Source: an uncultured Porphyromonadaceae bacterium (lineage in GTDB: Bacteria > Bacteroidota > Bacteroidia > Bacteroidales > Paludibacteraceae). From it: a stretch of DNA of 40,328 nucleotides. Below are positions 24,959 to 33,073 of this stretch, piece by piece. The notes below the pieces were generated by a model. That model was not told where the DNA came from, made no database searches, and saw nothing but the letters and a program-made list of their open reading frames with translations. Position 1 is the stretch's first letter; each line of letters starts with the position of its first letter. Location of the stretch: NCBI GenBank assembly GCA_949285425.1, contig CASEAJ010000071.1, positions 1 to 40,328 of the forward strand, in the 5' to 3' direction. Made by a program: the position numbers and the translations under genes.

Positions 24959-25042
24959 GCGCGAGGCTGTGAGGAAAAGTGTTCAATTGCTTTCGTGCAA
25001 ATCCTTCGACTTATGTATAACCCTTATATTAAAGAAAAGAAC

Positions 25043-25810
25043 ATGAAGAAAACGATTTTTTTGCTGGCGGCTTTCCTGCTGCCCTGCGTGTGGTCCGCTG
25101 CTGCGGAAAAGGATGAAAGACAATACACCATTCTGCTGACGGGTGCATCGTTCGCATCGCCGAACAACGGCTGGTTCGAGTTGGGATGCCGCAAGCTGAA
25201 TGCCGTTCCCGTGAACCGGGCAGTGGGAGGCGAGTCGATAGCCTCGGCCGCCAACAGAATGTATCAGGGCACGTTGTTCACCAAGGAGGAAATGGAGGCC
25301 GCGGACGCTTTGGTCATCATGCAGGTGCATGACAAGGATGTGTACAATGAGGCAAACCTGAAAGAAAACTACACCGACTACACGCTCCCGTTCGACTACG
25401 GCGACTATGCCGAGGCGTATGACTATGTCATCAAGCGGTATTTGTCCGAGTGCTACGAACTGCGCAACGATTCTTCGTCGAAGTATTTCGGTACATCGGC
25501 AGGGAAACCGGCGGTTGTGGTGCTGTGTACGCATTGGAACGATTCGCGCACGGTGTACAATGCCGCCATTCGCAAGCTGGCCGCCAAATGGGGGTTCCCC
25601 CTGGTCGAGTTTGACAAATATATAGGTTTTTCAAAAAATCAGGTGCATCCGGTGACGAAGGAACAGGTGGGGCTGATTTATACCGGAGGTGATTCGCAGA
25701 CGGTCGATGGTGTCAAATATGGCTGGCATCCCGAAAACGGAGAGCAGGCCTACATTCAAAGGCGTATGGCAGCCATATTCTATGCTTTGATGCAAAATGT
25801 GCTGTACTGA
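25043..25810 (+). CDS. DUF5040 family (SGNH-hydrolase-like) exported protein
   Basis: 255 residues. A cleavable signal peptide (MKKTIFLLAAFLLPCVWSAAAE) leads to a domain typical of DUF5040: YTILLTGASFASPNNGWFELGCRKLN, AVGGESIASAANRMYQGT, DALVIMQVHDKDVYNE, VVVLCTHWNDSRTVYNAAIRKLAAKWGFPLVEFD and the C-terminal YGWHPENGEQAYIQRRMAAIFY. The TGASF, NRAVGG and late WHP patterns match the GDSL/SGNH lipase-esterase layout, so a carbohydrate esterase role is plausible but unproven. The start is at MKKTI; the frame upstream overlaps the tRNA terminator region and is not coding. Confidence 0.85.
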   Translation: MKKTIFLLAAFLLPCVWSAAAEKDERQYTILLTGASFASPNNGWFELGCRKLNAVPVNRAVGGESIASAANRMYQGTLFTKEEMEAADALVIMQVHDKDVYNEANLKENYTDYTLPFDYGDYAEAYDYVIKRYLSECYELRNDSSSKYFGTSAGKPAVVVLCTHWNDSRTVYNAAIRKLAAKWGFPLVEFDKYIGFSKNQVHPVTKEQVGLIYTGGDSQTVDGVKYGWHPENGEQAYIQRRMAAIFYALMQNVLY

Positions 25811-25924
25811 GAAGGAGCGCGTATCAAGTCATTCCGCATCCGGCTTCCGTGTGTCGGCCCTGTGCGGAACACTCTGCCGGTGAGGCGGTTGAAGTAAAAA
25901 ACATTTAAAAGCAGCGGTCTTGTT

Positions 25925-25954
25925 TTGCCGTCTCGAAAAAAAGTTGTTAATTTG
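25925..25954 (+). promoter_or_regulatory. Promoter of the carB leader
   Basis: TTTTG ending at 25927, 19 bases, then TTAATTTG at 25947-25954 (one mismatch to TAnnTTTG). Predicted start near 25962, about 170 bases before carB. Confidence 0.6.
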
Positions 25955-25979
25955 CACCAATTTTGAGCACAGGTACAAG

Positions 25980-26051
25980 ATGTTAGGAAAATATATAGAA
26001 AATACAGGTCTTTGCTGGCAAGGTAGCACCTTTGTTTTCGTTCCTTTTTAA
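25980..26051 (+). CDS. Candidate leader peptide of carB (23 codons)
   Basis: ATG at 25980 opens a 23-codon frame that begins MLGKYIENTG and ends GSTFVFVPF before TAA at 26049-26051. The last six sense codons are very U-rich (TTT GTT TTC GTT CCT TTT). The stop codon overlaps the first bases of the terminator stem at 26050. This is the geometry of attenuators in which a translating ribosome masks the terminator. Confidence 0.5.
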   Translation: MLGKYIENTGLCWQGSTFVFVPF

Positions 26052-26084
26052 TGCGTTAGCCGTTTTGGTTAGCGCATTTTTTTT
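26050..26084 (+). terminator. Terminator (putative attenuator) upstream of carB
   Basis: AATGCGTTAGCC (26050-26061) pairs with GGTTAGCGCATT (26067-26078), 12 bp including two G-T pairs, with a GTTTT loop and a run of eight T from 26077. It lies between a promoter and carB, and 46 bases before the carB ATG. No alternative promoter is visible after it. Confidence 0.75.
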
Positions 26085-26130
26085 GTCGAAGCGTAGAAAT
26101 TAATTGAGGTCAACTAAAAATATAACGTGT

Positions 26131-29100
26131 ATGTCAACCAACAAAAAAATCAAAAAAGCCATTGTACTCGGTTCGGGAGCCTTGAAGATAGGCCAGGCCG
26201 GTGAGTTTGACTATTCCGGTTCGCAGGCATTGAAAGCCTTGCGCGAAGAAGGAATATCGACCGTGCTCATCAATCCGAACATTGCCACCATTCAAACGTC
26301 GGAAGGGGTGGCCGACAAGGTATATTTCCTGCCGGTAACACCTTACTTTGTGGAAGAAATCATCAAGAAGGAACAGCCGGACGGCATTCTGCTCGCTTTC
26401 GGAGGACAGACTGCGCTCAATTGCGGTACGGAACTGTACATGAACGGCACGTTGGAAAAATACGGCGTCGAAGTGCTCGGCACATCGGTCGAAGCCATCA
26501 TGGCAACGGAAGACCGCGACCTGTTTGTAAAGAAGCTGAATGAAATTGAGGTCAAGACTCCGGTGAGCCAGGCGGTGGAAAGCATGGACGATGCCGTTGC
26601 CGCTGCACAACGTATTGGTTTCCCGGTCATGGTACGTTCGGCCTATGCCCTTGGAGGTTTGGGAAGCGGCATCTGCACGAACATGGACGAATTCCGCACG
26701 TTGTGTGAAAACTCGTTTGCCTACTCCAAACAGATTCTGGTTGAAGAGTCGTTGAAGGGGTGGAAGGAAATCGAGTTCGAAGTCATCCGCGACAAGAACG
26801 ACCACTGTTTCACCGTGGTGCCCATGGAAAATGTGGACCCGCTCGGTGTGCATACTGGCGAAAGCATTGTGGTGGCGCCCATATGTACCTTGCGTCAGGA
26901 CCAGATAAGCCTGTTGGAAACCCTGGCACAAAAGGTAGTGCGTCACATTGGCATTGTGGGCGAATGTAACATACAGTATGCGTTCAACGCCCAGACCAAC
27001 GACTACCGTGTCATTGAAATCAATGCCCGTCTCAGCCGTTCGTCGGCACTTGCTTCGAAGGCGAGCGGTTATCCGCTGGCATTCGTGGCCGCCAAGCTGG
27101 CTTTGGGCTATTCGCTCGACCAGATAGGTGAGATGGGAACACCCAATTCGGCCTATGTGGCTCCTTCGGTTGACTACATGATTGTGAAAATACCCCGTTG
27201 GGACTTGAGCAAGTTTGTGGGTGTGTCACGCCGCATTGGTTCGAGCATGAAGTCGGTGGGCGAAATCATGTCCATCGGAAAGTCGTTCGAAGAAATCATT
27301 CAGAAAGGGCTCCGCATGATAGGGCAGGGCATGCACGGTTTTGTGTGCAACAACAACCTGTCTTTCGACAATCTGGATGAAGAACTGGCCAACCCGACCG
27401 ACTTGCGTGTGTTTGCCATAGCACAGGCTTTGGAGCAGGGCTACACGGTCGACCGCATTTACGAACTGACAAAGATAGACCCGTGGTTCCTCGGATGTCT
27501 GAAGAACATTGTCGACTTTGCTGCACGCCTGAAGACGTATGAAAAGATAGAGGACCTTCCTGCCGATGTGCTGCGCGAAGCGAAACGGTTGGGATTCTCC
27601 GACTTCCAGATTGCCCGCTGCGTGGAAAATCATGAAGGGAACATTGAAAACGATTCGCTGCGTGTGCGTTCGTTGCGCAAGAAAAACAACATTCTGCCTT
27701 CGGTGAAACGCATCAACACCATAGCTTCCGAACATCCCGAACTGACCAACTACCTGTACATGACGTACGACGGTTCGGAACACGACATACCCTATTACAA
27801 GAACGACAAGTCGGTTGTGGTGCTCGGTTCGGGTGCATACCGCATTGGCTCGTCGGTTGAGTTTGACTGGTGTTCGGTCAATGCCATACAGACCGCCCGC
27901 AAGTTGGGCTACAAGTCCATTATGATTAACTACAACCCCGAAACGGTGTCTACGGACTACGACATGTGCGACCGTCTCTATTTCGACGAATTGTCGTTCG
28001 AACGGGTGCTCGACGTCATGGACCTTGAAACGCCCAAGGGAGTCATCATTTCCATGGGCGGACAGATACCCAACAACCTGGCTATCCGCCTTTATCGTCA
28101 GGCCATACCCATTCTCGGCACTTCGCCGCTTTCGATTGACCGGGCCGAAAACCGTCACAAATTCTCCAGCATGCTCGACCAGCTCGGCGTTGACCAGCCA
28201 GCATGGAAAGAACTGACAAGTCTGGAAGAAATACAGCATTTCGTTGAAAAGGTGGGCTATCCGGTGCTCGTGCGTCCGTCGTATGTGCTTTCGGGGGCGG
28301 CCATGAACGTGTGCTACAATGAGGAAGAACTGGAAACCTTCCTCCGCCTGGCCAAGAACGTGTCGAAGGAATATCCGGTGGTGGTGTCGCAGTTCATGCA
28401 GAACGCCAAGGAAATCGAATTCGATGCGGTGGCCCACAACGGTGAAATTGTGGAATATGCCATTTCCGAACATGTGGAATTTGCCGGAGTACATTCGGGC
28501 GATGCCACGCTTGTGTTCCCGGCCCAGAAGATTTACTTTGAAACGGCACGCCGCATCAAGCGTATCAGCCGCAAGATTGCGAAGGAACTGAACATCAGCG
28601 GACCGTTCAACATTCAGTATCTGGCCAAGAACAACTATGTGAAGGTTATCGAATGTAACCTGCGCGCCTCGCGTTCGTTCCCCTTTGTATCGAAAGTGCT
28701 GAAACGTAATTTCATTGAAACGGCCACGAAAATCATGCTCGATGCTCCTTATACGAAGCCTGACCGCTCTGAGTTCGACATTGACTGGATTGGCGTGAAG
28801 GCTTCACAATTCTCCTTTGCCCGGTTGCAGAATGCCGACCCGGTGCTGAGTGTCGACATGTCATCGACCGGTGAAGTAGGCTGCATTGGCGACGACTTCA
28901 ACGAAGCGTTGCTCACGGCCATGATTTCGGTGGGTTATGGAGTGCCCAAGAAAACGGTCATGGTGTCGTCGGGCGACAGCAAGTCGAAGGTGGATTTGCT
29001 CGAAGGATGCAAGACCCTCCAGGAACATGGTTTTGAAATATACGCCACCAGCGGCACACGCGACTTCCTCGCTGCCAACGGGGTGAAGGCCGAAGTGGTG

Positions 29101-29355
29101 AGCTGGCCCGACGAAGGGAAGGAAAACAACATTATGGACATGATGGCGGGACACAAATTCGACCTCGTTATCAACATTCCGAAAAACCATACCCGTCGCG
29201 AGTTGACCAACGGTTACAGGATACGTCGTGGGGCTATTGACCACAACATACCGCTGATAACGAACGCCCGCCTTGCCAGTGCGTTTATCGAAGCCTTCTG
29301 CTTCATGAAGCAGAACGACATTCAAATCAAGAGCTGGCAGGAATATGAGCTGTAA
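26131..29355 (+). CDS. carB: Carbamoyl-phosphate synthase large subunit
   Basis: 1074 residues, full length. It makes carbamoyl phosphate from bicarbonate, ATP and ammonia delivered by the small subunit, for pyrimidine and arginine synthesis. Two ATP-grasp halves are seen: KAIVLGSGALKIGQAGEFDYSG at the start and SVVVLGSGAYRIGSSVEFDWC at about 557-580, with EINARLSRSSALASKASGYP and IECNLRASRSFPFVSK as the paired metal-site motifs, and a C-terminal allosteric domain (ATSGTRDFLAANGVKAEV). No carA is adjacent. The start MSTNKKI is preferred over one nine codons upstream. The leader at 25962-26130 carries a candidate attenuator. Confidence 0.97.
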   Translation: MSTNKKIKKAIVLGSGALKIGQAGEFDYSGSQALKALREEGISTVLINPNIATIQTSEGVADKVYFLPVTPYFVEEIIKKEQPDGILLAFGGQTALNCGTELYMNGTLEKYGVEVLGTSVEAIMATEDRDLFVKKLNEIEVKTPVSQAVESMDDAVAAAQRIGFPVMVRSAYALGGLGSGICTNMDEFRTLCENSFAYSKQILVEESLKGWKEIEFEVIRDKNDHCFTVVPMENVDPLGVHTGESIVVAPICTLRQDQISLLETLAQKVVRHIGIVGECNIQYAFNAQTNDYRVIEINARLSRSSALASKASGYPLAFVAAKLALGYSLDQIGEMGTPNSAYVAPSVDYMIVKIPRWDLSKFVGVSRRIGSSMKSVGEIMSIGKSFEEIIQKGLRMIGQGMHGFVCNNNLSFDNLDEELANPTDLRVFAIAQALEQGYTVDRIYELTKIDPWFLGCLKNIVDFAARLKTYEKIEDLPADVLREAKRLGFSDFQIARCVENHEGNIENDSLRVRSLRKKNNILPSVKRINTIASEHPELTNYLYMTYDGSEHDIPYYKNDKSVVVLGSGAYRIGSSVEFDWCSVNAIQTARKLGYKSIMINYNPETVSTDYDMCDRLYFDELSFERVLDVMDLETPKGVIISMGGQIPNNLAIRLYRQAIPILGTSPLSIDRAENRHKFSSMLDQLGVDQPAWKELTSLEEIQHFVEKVGYPVLVRPSYVLSGAAMNVCYNEEELETFLRLAKNVSKEYPVVVSQFMQNAKEIEFDAVAHNGEIVEYAISEHVEFAGVHSGDATLVFPAQKIYFETARRIKRISRKIAKELNISGPFNIQYLAKNNYVKVIECNLRASRSFPFVSKVLKRNFIETATKIMLDAPYTKPDRSEFDIDWIGVKASQFSFARLQNADPVLSVDMSSTGEVGCIGDDFNEALLTAMISVGYGVPKKTVMVSSGDSKSKVDLLEGCKTLQEHGFEIYATSGTRDFLAANGVKAEVVSWPDEGKENNIMDMMAGHKFDLVINIPKNHTRRELTNGYRIRRGAIDHNIPLITNARLASAFIEAFCFMKQNDIQIKSWQEYEL

Positions 29356-29398
29356 AGTCCTGTAGCCTGGCGCTTATTGACGATTAATTTCTTTTTAT

Positions 29399-29449
29399 AA
29401 CGACGCCATGCCGCAAAGAGGTATTGTCCCTGGCCGGCATGGCGTCGTT
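29399..29449. terminator. Strong hairpin after carB
   Basis: Perfect 15-bp stem AACGACGCCATGCCG with its complement at 29435-29449 and a 21-base loop. No T run follows on the plus strand, so termination efficiency is uncertain. Confidence 0.55.
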
Positions 29450-29460
29450 GCATAGGATAT

Positions 29461-29522
29461 GATGCGAATAATCGACTTATTCACGTCACATTTTGACGCG
29501 AATAAGTCGATTTATCCGCATC
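29461..29522. repeat. 62-bp near-perfect palindrome
   Basis: Arms of 28 and 29 bases beginning GATGCG and centred on CATTT, with two mismatches and one bulge. It lies 100 bases after carB and about 40 bases before the small membrane gene. It resembles a folded mini-element or a cruciform protein-binding site. Confidence 0.75.
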
Positions 29523-29562
29523 ATGTTCTTATATTTATGTCATATATGAATTTAACGCGATT

Positions 29563-29808
29563 ATGATGGAAAACCACGATGTATTATATTCACTGCTTGC
29601 GGCACTGTTCGTTATCGTCATGTTTCTGTGGTTATGGGTTTGTGTTCCTGTTCGTATGGCAGAAAAACGAGGTCGCAGTGCTGTTGCTTGGGTGTTCTTG
29701 TTCCTGCTTATCTCTCCCTTTTGGGGAATGATTGCTTTGGCCGTTTTAGGTGATAGTGAGAAAAAAATCCGCGAAGACATTATGGATGAGATTCAAAACG
29801 ACAAATAA
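29563..29808 (+). CDS. Small two-span membrane protein
   Basis: 81 residues. Two hydrophobic helices (about 8-29 and 41-63: VAWVFLFLLISPFWGMIALAVLG) are separated by a basic loop RMAEKRGRSA, and the C-terminal tail KKIREDIMDEIQNDK is soluble. The topology suggests both ends on the same side. No enzymatic motif. Function unknown. The start could be the next codon (MENHD). It stands alone between the palindrome at 29461 and the hairpin-rich repeat at 29868. Confidence 0.6.
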   Translation: MMENHDVLYSLLAALFVIVMFLWLWVCVPVRMAEKRGRSAVAWVFLFLLISPFWGMIALAVLGDSEKKIREDIMDEIQNDK

Positions 29809-29867
29809 TTAAGGTGTTCAGTTACATATGCCATTTTTGTTTTGACTTTATTTGAAATTCTTACCTT

Positions 29868-30118
29868 CAGTGCGCTTGCGCCCCTTTGGGGCTTGTCTTG
29901 TTTTTGTGTCTCCCTCTGTCGTAGGGCGTTGCCCTACGCTATGTGCTTACAGCCCTTCGGGCTTTTATGACAGAGGTTCTTACATGCCCTGGCGATACCG
30001 GACAAGTATGGAACAAGCCTGAAAGGCTTGCAGCTCACAGCATAGGGCATCGCCCTATGAATGAGTTTTCGGCAAAAGGCAGCAAGCCCCGACGGGGCGT
30101 GAGCAATTGCAGTAAAAA
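29868..30118. repeat. Hairpin-rich intergenic repeat block
   Basis: Seven short hairpins in about 250 bases: GTGCGC-TT-GCGC, GCCCC-TTT-GGGGC, CGTAGGGC-GTT-GCCCTACG, AGCCC-TTCG-GGGCT, AAGCCT-GA-AAGGCTT, ATAGGGC-AT-CGCCCTAT and GCCCC-GA-CGGGGC. A shorter relative sits at 32716-32769 (GGGCCTGAAGGGCTGCAAGC, GGGC-AAC-GCCC). No ORF is supported; the small frames are translations of the repeat. Confidence 0.7.
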
Positions 30119-30220
30119 TGAATGAAAACCGGTATGTAAAGCAGTACACCCCAACAAATAAACAGCAAGAGTCCCGGAAGCATGCCGCTTTCGGGACTCT
30201 TGCGTTTGATACATACAGGT

Positions 30221-32071
30221 TCAGTCTTCCAGTTCAACCAGCGGAGTGTTCACCGCTACGCTGGTTCCTTCGGGTACCAGCAGGCGTTTTACCTTGCCGC
30301 GGTAGTCGGAGGCGATGTTGTTTTCCATCTTCATGGCTTCGAGTATCACCACCGTCTGGTCTTCCTTCACCACATCGCCCGGTTTTACCGTGTATTTCCA
30401 CACTGTGCCGGGCAGAGGGGCGTTGACGGTCTTTCCGGTGATGGGTGCGGCCGTCTCCGTGGAAGTTTGTTCGGCTACGTGTTCCCTGTCGTGTGCATGC
30501 CGGGCGGCGTAGGCTTCCGTTTTTTGCCGGGTGAGGAACGTGGTGGCCACCTGCGGAAACAGTTCGAGCAGCAGCACTTCCTTGTCGTTGGCGGCCAGCG
30601 GCACACCGCCTGCTTCGGGCAGGGTGGGGTTGGGCTGCATTTGGTTCCGGCTGGTGTCGTAGGGTGTTTCCTCGCGGGTTCCGGCAATCTTCAGTCTGAA
30701 TGCCGGGTCAATGGGCACCGGTGTCTTGCCGTATTCGCCTTTCACCAGATTAATGAACTGGTTCGACACGTTGCTGTACATGGGTTTTCCGGCCTTCATG
30801 TCCATGGCGCAGTTCACGGCTTGTGCACCTACAATCTGGCTGGTGGGTGTCACCAGCGGGGGCAGTCCGGCCGCCAGACGTACCGTCGGAATCAGTTCCA
30901 GGGCCTTGTCCAGAATGTCCATCGAGTTCAGCTGCTTGAGTTGGGCCACCATGTTGCTGTACATGCCTCCGGGCACTTCGGCTTGCTTCACCGCCTCGTT
31001 CGGTTTCGGGAAGTTGAAGTAGGCCTCTATGGCATGGCAGGCCTCGAGCAGGGCCGTTTCGTCGTTGTCCTGAGCCGCGGCAATGGCCTTGTCGAACTGG
31101 CGGTCGATGGCTTCGGGCAAGGTGTCGGTGAGCGGGTTGAACGGGTTGGGGAACTGTTTCGTGGCGTCGAAATCGGCCAGTTCGCGCCTTATTTCCAGCA
31201 GTTCGCGGTTGATGTCGGCCACCGCCTGCATGTCTACATCCATTTCCACTCCCAGTTTTTTGCAGAACACGTACACCAGTTCTATGGCCGGTGCGCCGGT
31301 TCCTCCGGCAAAGTACCAAATGTTTGTGTCGACCATGTCAACCCCTTTGACAATGGCCATGAGCACGGCTCCCAACCCGTATCCGGGGGTGCAGTGTGTG
31401 TGGAAGTCGACCGGGACGGACAGGTGCTGCTTGAACAGCGGGATGAGTTCGGCCACGCGCGACGGCGGAATCAGTCCGCTCATGTCCTTGATGGTAATCA
31501 TGTCGGCACCGAGGGCTTCCATTTGCCGGGCCTTGTCCAGGAAGTAGGCGTTGGTAAACACCGGTTCGGGGTTGCGTTTGCCTCTCAGCCGGTCCATGAA
31601 GCTCAGTTTCGGATACTTGGGGTCGATGGTGTAGCACACGGCACAGTCGGCCAGACCACCGTATTTCTTGACATATTTGACGGACGACCTGACATTGTCA
31701 ATGTCGTTCAGCGCATCGAAAATGCGCATGATGTTCAGGCCCGACTCCATGGAGTTGCGGCAGAAGCCTTCGATGATTTCGTCCGTGTAGGGAGCGTAGC
31801 CGAACAGGTTCCGTCCGCGCGAGAGGGCGGTCAGCCGCGAGGCATCGCCCACTCCCGCCTTGATTTTTTCGAGCCGGTCCCACGGATTTTCGTTCAGGTA
31901 ACGCATGACCGAGTCGGGCACGGCGCCTCCCCACACCTCCATGGCGTAAAATCGGGCGTTTCGGTAGAATGGCAACACGCGGTCTATCTGCTGTTGCGTC
32001 ATGCGGGTTGCAAAACTGGACTGTTGCCCATCTCTGAGGGTCAGGTCGCGAATGAGAATTTTCTGTGCCAT
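30221..32071 (-). CDS. Biotin-dependent carboxyltransferase with fused biotin carrier domain (OadA / pyruvate carboxylase subunit B type)
   Basis: 616 residues. The N-terminal DRE-TIM barrel (about 1-290) has RDLTLRDGQQSS, the metal-binding TIKDMSGLIPPSR and PVDFHTHCTPGYGLGAVL. A conserved carboxyltransferase extension follows (about 300-480), then a linker and a C-terminal biotinyl domain with the biotin lysine at Lys581 in LEAMKMEN. It should transfer carboxyl groups to or from pyruvate/oxaloacetate, in concert with partner subunits (biotin carboxylase or the membrane beta/gamma subunits). None of these is in the window. It has a long, T-poor leader upstream. Confidence 0.93.
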   Translation of the reverse strand: MAQKILIRDLTLRDGQQSSFATRMTQQQIDRVLPFYRNARFYAMEVWGGAVPDSVMRYLNENPWDRLEKIKAGVGDASRLTALSRGRNLFGYAPYTDEIIEGFCRNSMESGLNIMRIFDALNDIDNVRSSVKYVKKYGGLADCAVCYTIDPKYPKLSFMDRLRGKRNPEPVFTNAYFLDKARQMEALGADMITIKDMSGLIPPSRVAELIPLFKQHLSVPVDFHTHCTPGYGLGAVLMAIVKGVDMVDTNIWYFAGGTGAPAIELVYVFCKKLGVEMDVDMQAVADINRELLEIRRELADFDATKQFPNPFNPLTDTLPEAIDRQFDKAIAAAQDNDETALLEACHAIEAYFNFPKPNEAVKQAEVPGGMYSNMVAQLKQLNSMDILDKALELIPTVRLAAGLPPLVTPTSQIVGAQAVNCAMDMKAGKPMYSNVSNQFINLVKGEYGKTPVPIDPAFRLKIAGTREETPYDTSRNQMQPNPTLPEAGGVPLAANDKEVLLLELFPQVATTFLTRQKTEAYAARHAHDREHVAEQTSTETAAPITGKTVNAPLPGTVWKYTVKPGDVVKEDQTVVILEAMKMENNIASDYRGKVKRLLVPEGTSVAVNTPLVELED

Positions 32072-32372
32072 GATAATGTTTTTTTGTTGAGAATATGTTT
32101 GTGTTGGCTTATGAGTTTCCGTTTGTGAGATATGCTTCAGTTGGTTGTTTGTACAAAGCGCTTTCAGTCTGTAACTTGTTTTGTCTCTTTGGGGCTGAGA
32201 AGTCTGTTTTGCTGGTGGCGTTGTATGTGCTTTTTCTGTTGTTATTCAGTTGTTTCCTCCTTTTGTAATAAATAACATTTTGAGCTTGCAGTTTGTTCAT
32301 GAAAGTTGAATTTCAAGCGATGTTTTTGTGCTCCTTACAGCCAGAGGTTTTCTTGTTATGCCTTCAAAGTTA
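32072..32372 (-). promoter_or_regulatory. Long A-rich leader and -7 element of the carboxyltransferase gene
   Basis: TAACTTTG at 32372-32365 matches TAnnTTTG and would give a leader of roughly 290 bases. It has few T on the coding strand and no strong hairpin. A 63-codon frame (MNKLQAQNVI... ending TNGNS, 32300-32109) lies within it, rich in Asn, Lys and Gln; its composition follows the A-rich leader, so it is not claimed as a gene. Confidence 0.4.
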
Positions 32373-32511
32373 TCGTTTCGTGCATGTGAAAAAAAGGACT
32401 TTAACCCCAATCGGTCATTGGATTTTGTATCGGTTTCTGCTTTCATGGCGGGGCGTCCGGAGGGTCTTTTTCGTGGTATGGAAAAGGGGCTGTAGTTTGC
32501 GGAAAAATCTT

Positions 32512-32583
32512 CTATAGTAAGTTGGTTAACATACTATAGAAGATGAGCCAACATACTATAGAAGATGGACCAACTTTCTATAG
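32512..32583. repeat. CTATAG array C: four palindromes at an exact 22-bp period
   Basis: CTATAG at 32512, 32534, 32556 and 32578, all 22 bp apart. Spacers repeat AAGATG, and AAGTTGG or CCAAC occur next to the sites (CTATAGTAAGTTGG at the first, CCAACTTTCTATAG at the last). The inner two share CATACTATAGAAGATG as a direct repeat. A run of six T follows the last site. It lies between array-free repeats upstream of the carboxyltransferase gene. Confidence 0.88.
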
Positions 32584-32715
32584 TATTTTTTGACAGCCTC
32601 CTGCAAGGCTTGTGGCGGGTTTGAGCGGTCATAATGTCAGGTGTTTTGAGAGGATGACGAGTGACAGTTTGTAGTGACAAGCGGGGAGCGAGTAACGAAT
32701 AGCGGGTAGTGTGGC

Positions 32716-32815
32716 CGGTCCAGGGCCTGAAGGGCTGCAAGCTCATCGAGTGGGGCAACGCCCTACGGCAGAATGACAGTTGACAATTGACAATTAACAA
32801 TGAGCGGTTAATCAT
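32716..32815. repeat. Short hairpin repeat with TTGACAATT tandem words
   Basis: GGGCCTGAAGGGCTGCAAGC and GGGCAACGCCC resemble the block at 29868-30118. They are followed by TTGACAATTGACAATTAACA, with a looser relative (CAACTGTCAACTGTTAACTTG) at 35395-35420 before the DUF2148 gene. Confidence 0.5.
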
Positions 32816-32883
32816 TAAACATTGACTTCTCAAACTTTGTCCTTATGTAGGGGGAAGTATTGCGAATCGGGGGGGAAAGTGAC

Positions 32884-33004
32884 GGTGCATCAGCATGGGC
32901 TATCTGCCGCGTTGTTTTCGACATTCAGCTTCGGTCACGTACAGAGAAGTACGCTCCCTCGGCCTCAGTCTCAGCGCCTGGCATCTTACCCATGCTGATG
33001 CACC
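32884..33004. repeat. 121-bp inverted-repeat element
   Basis: Perfect 16-bp terminal arms (GGTGCATCAGCATGGG and its complement) enclose 89 bases with an inner CGTAC-AGAGAA-GTACG hairpin. Just beyond it, CTTGCCGA and TCGGCAAG form another 8-bp pair before the cysK stop. No ORF is supported. It may be a folded RNA, a MITE-like element or a terminator for cysK on the minus strand. Confidence 0.65.
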
Positions 33005-33073
33005 TTGCCGAAATATGAAAGAGAGTGCATTTTGATACATCCTCGGCAAGAATACGGGGGCAGGTTTGTTTCC

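Noticed and set aside
25811..26130. carA next to carB
   Set aside because: No small-subunit frame with a glutamine amidotransferase motif is found on either side; the gap holds only the promoter, leader ORF and terminator.
32109..32300. 63-codon frame in the carboxyltransferase leader as a real small gene
   Set aside because: Its composition (Asn, Lys, Gln, Thr) follows the A-rich leader, and there is no domain, signal or conservation evidence in the window.
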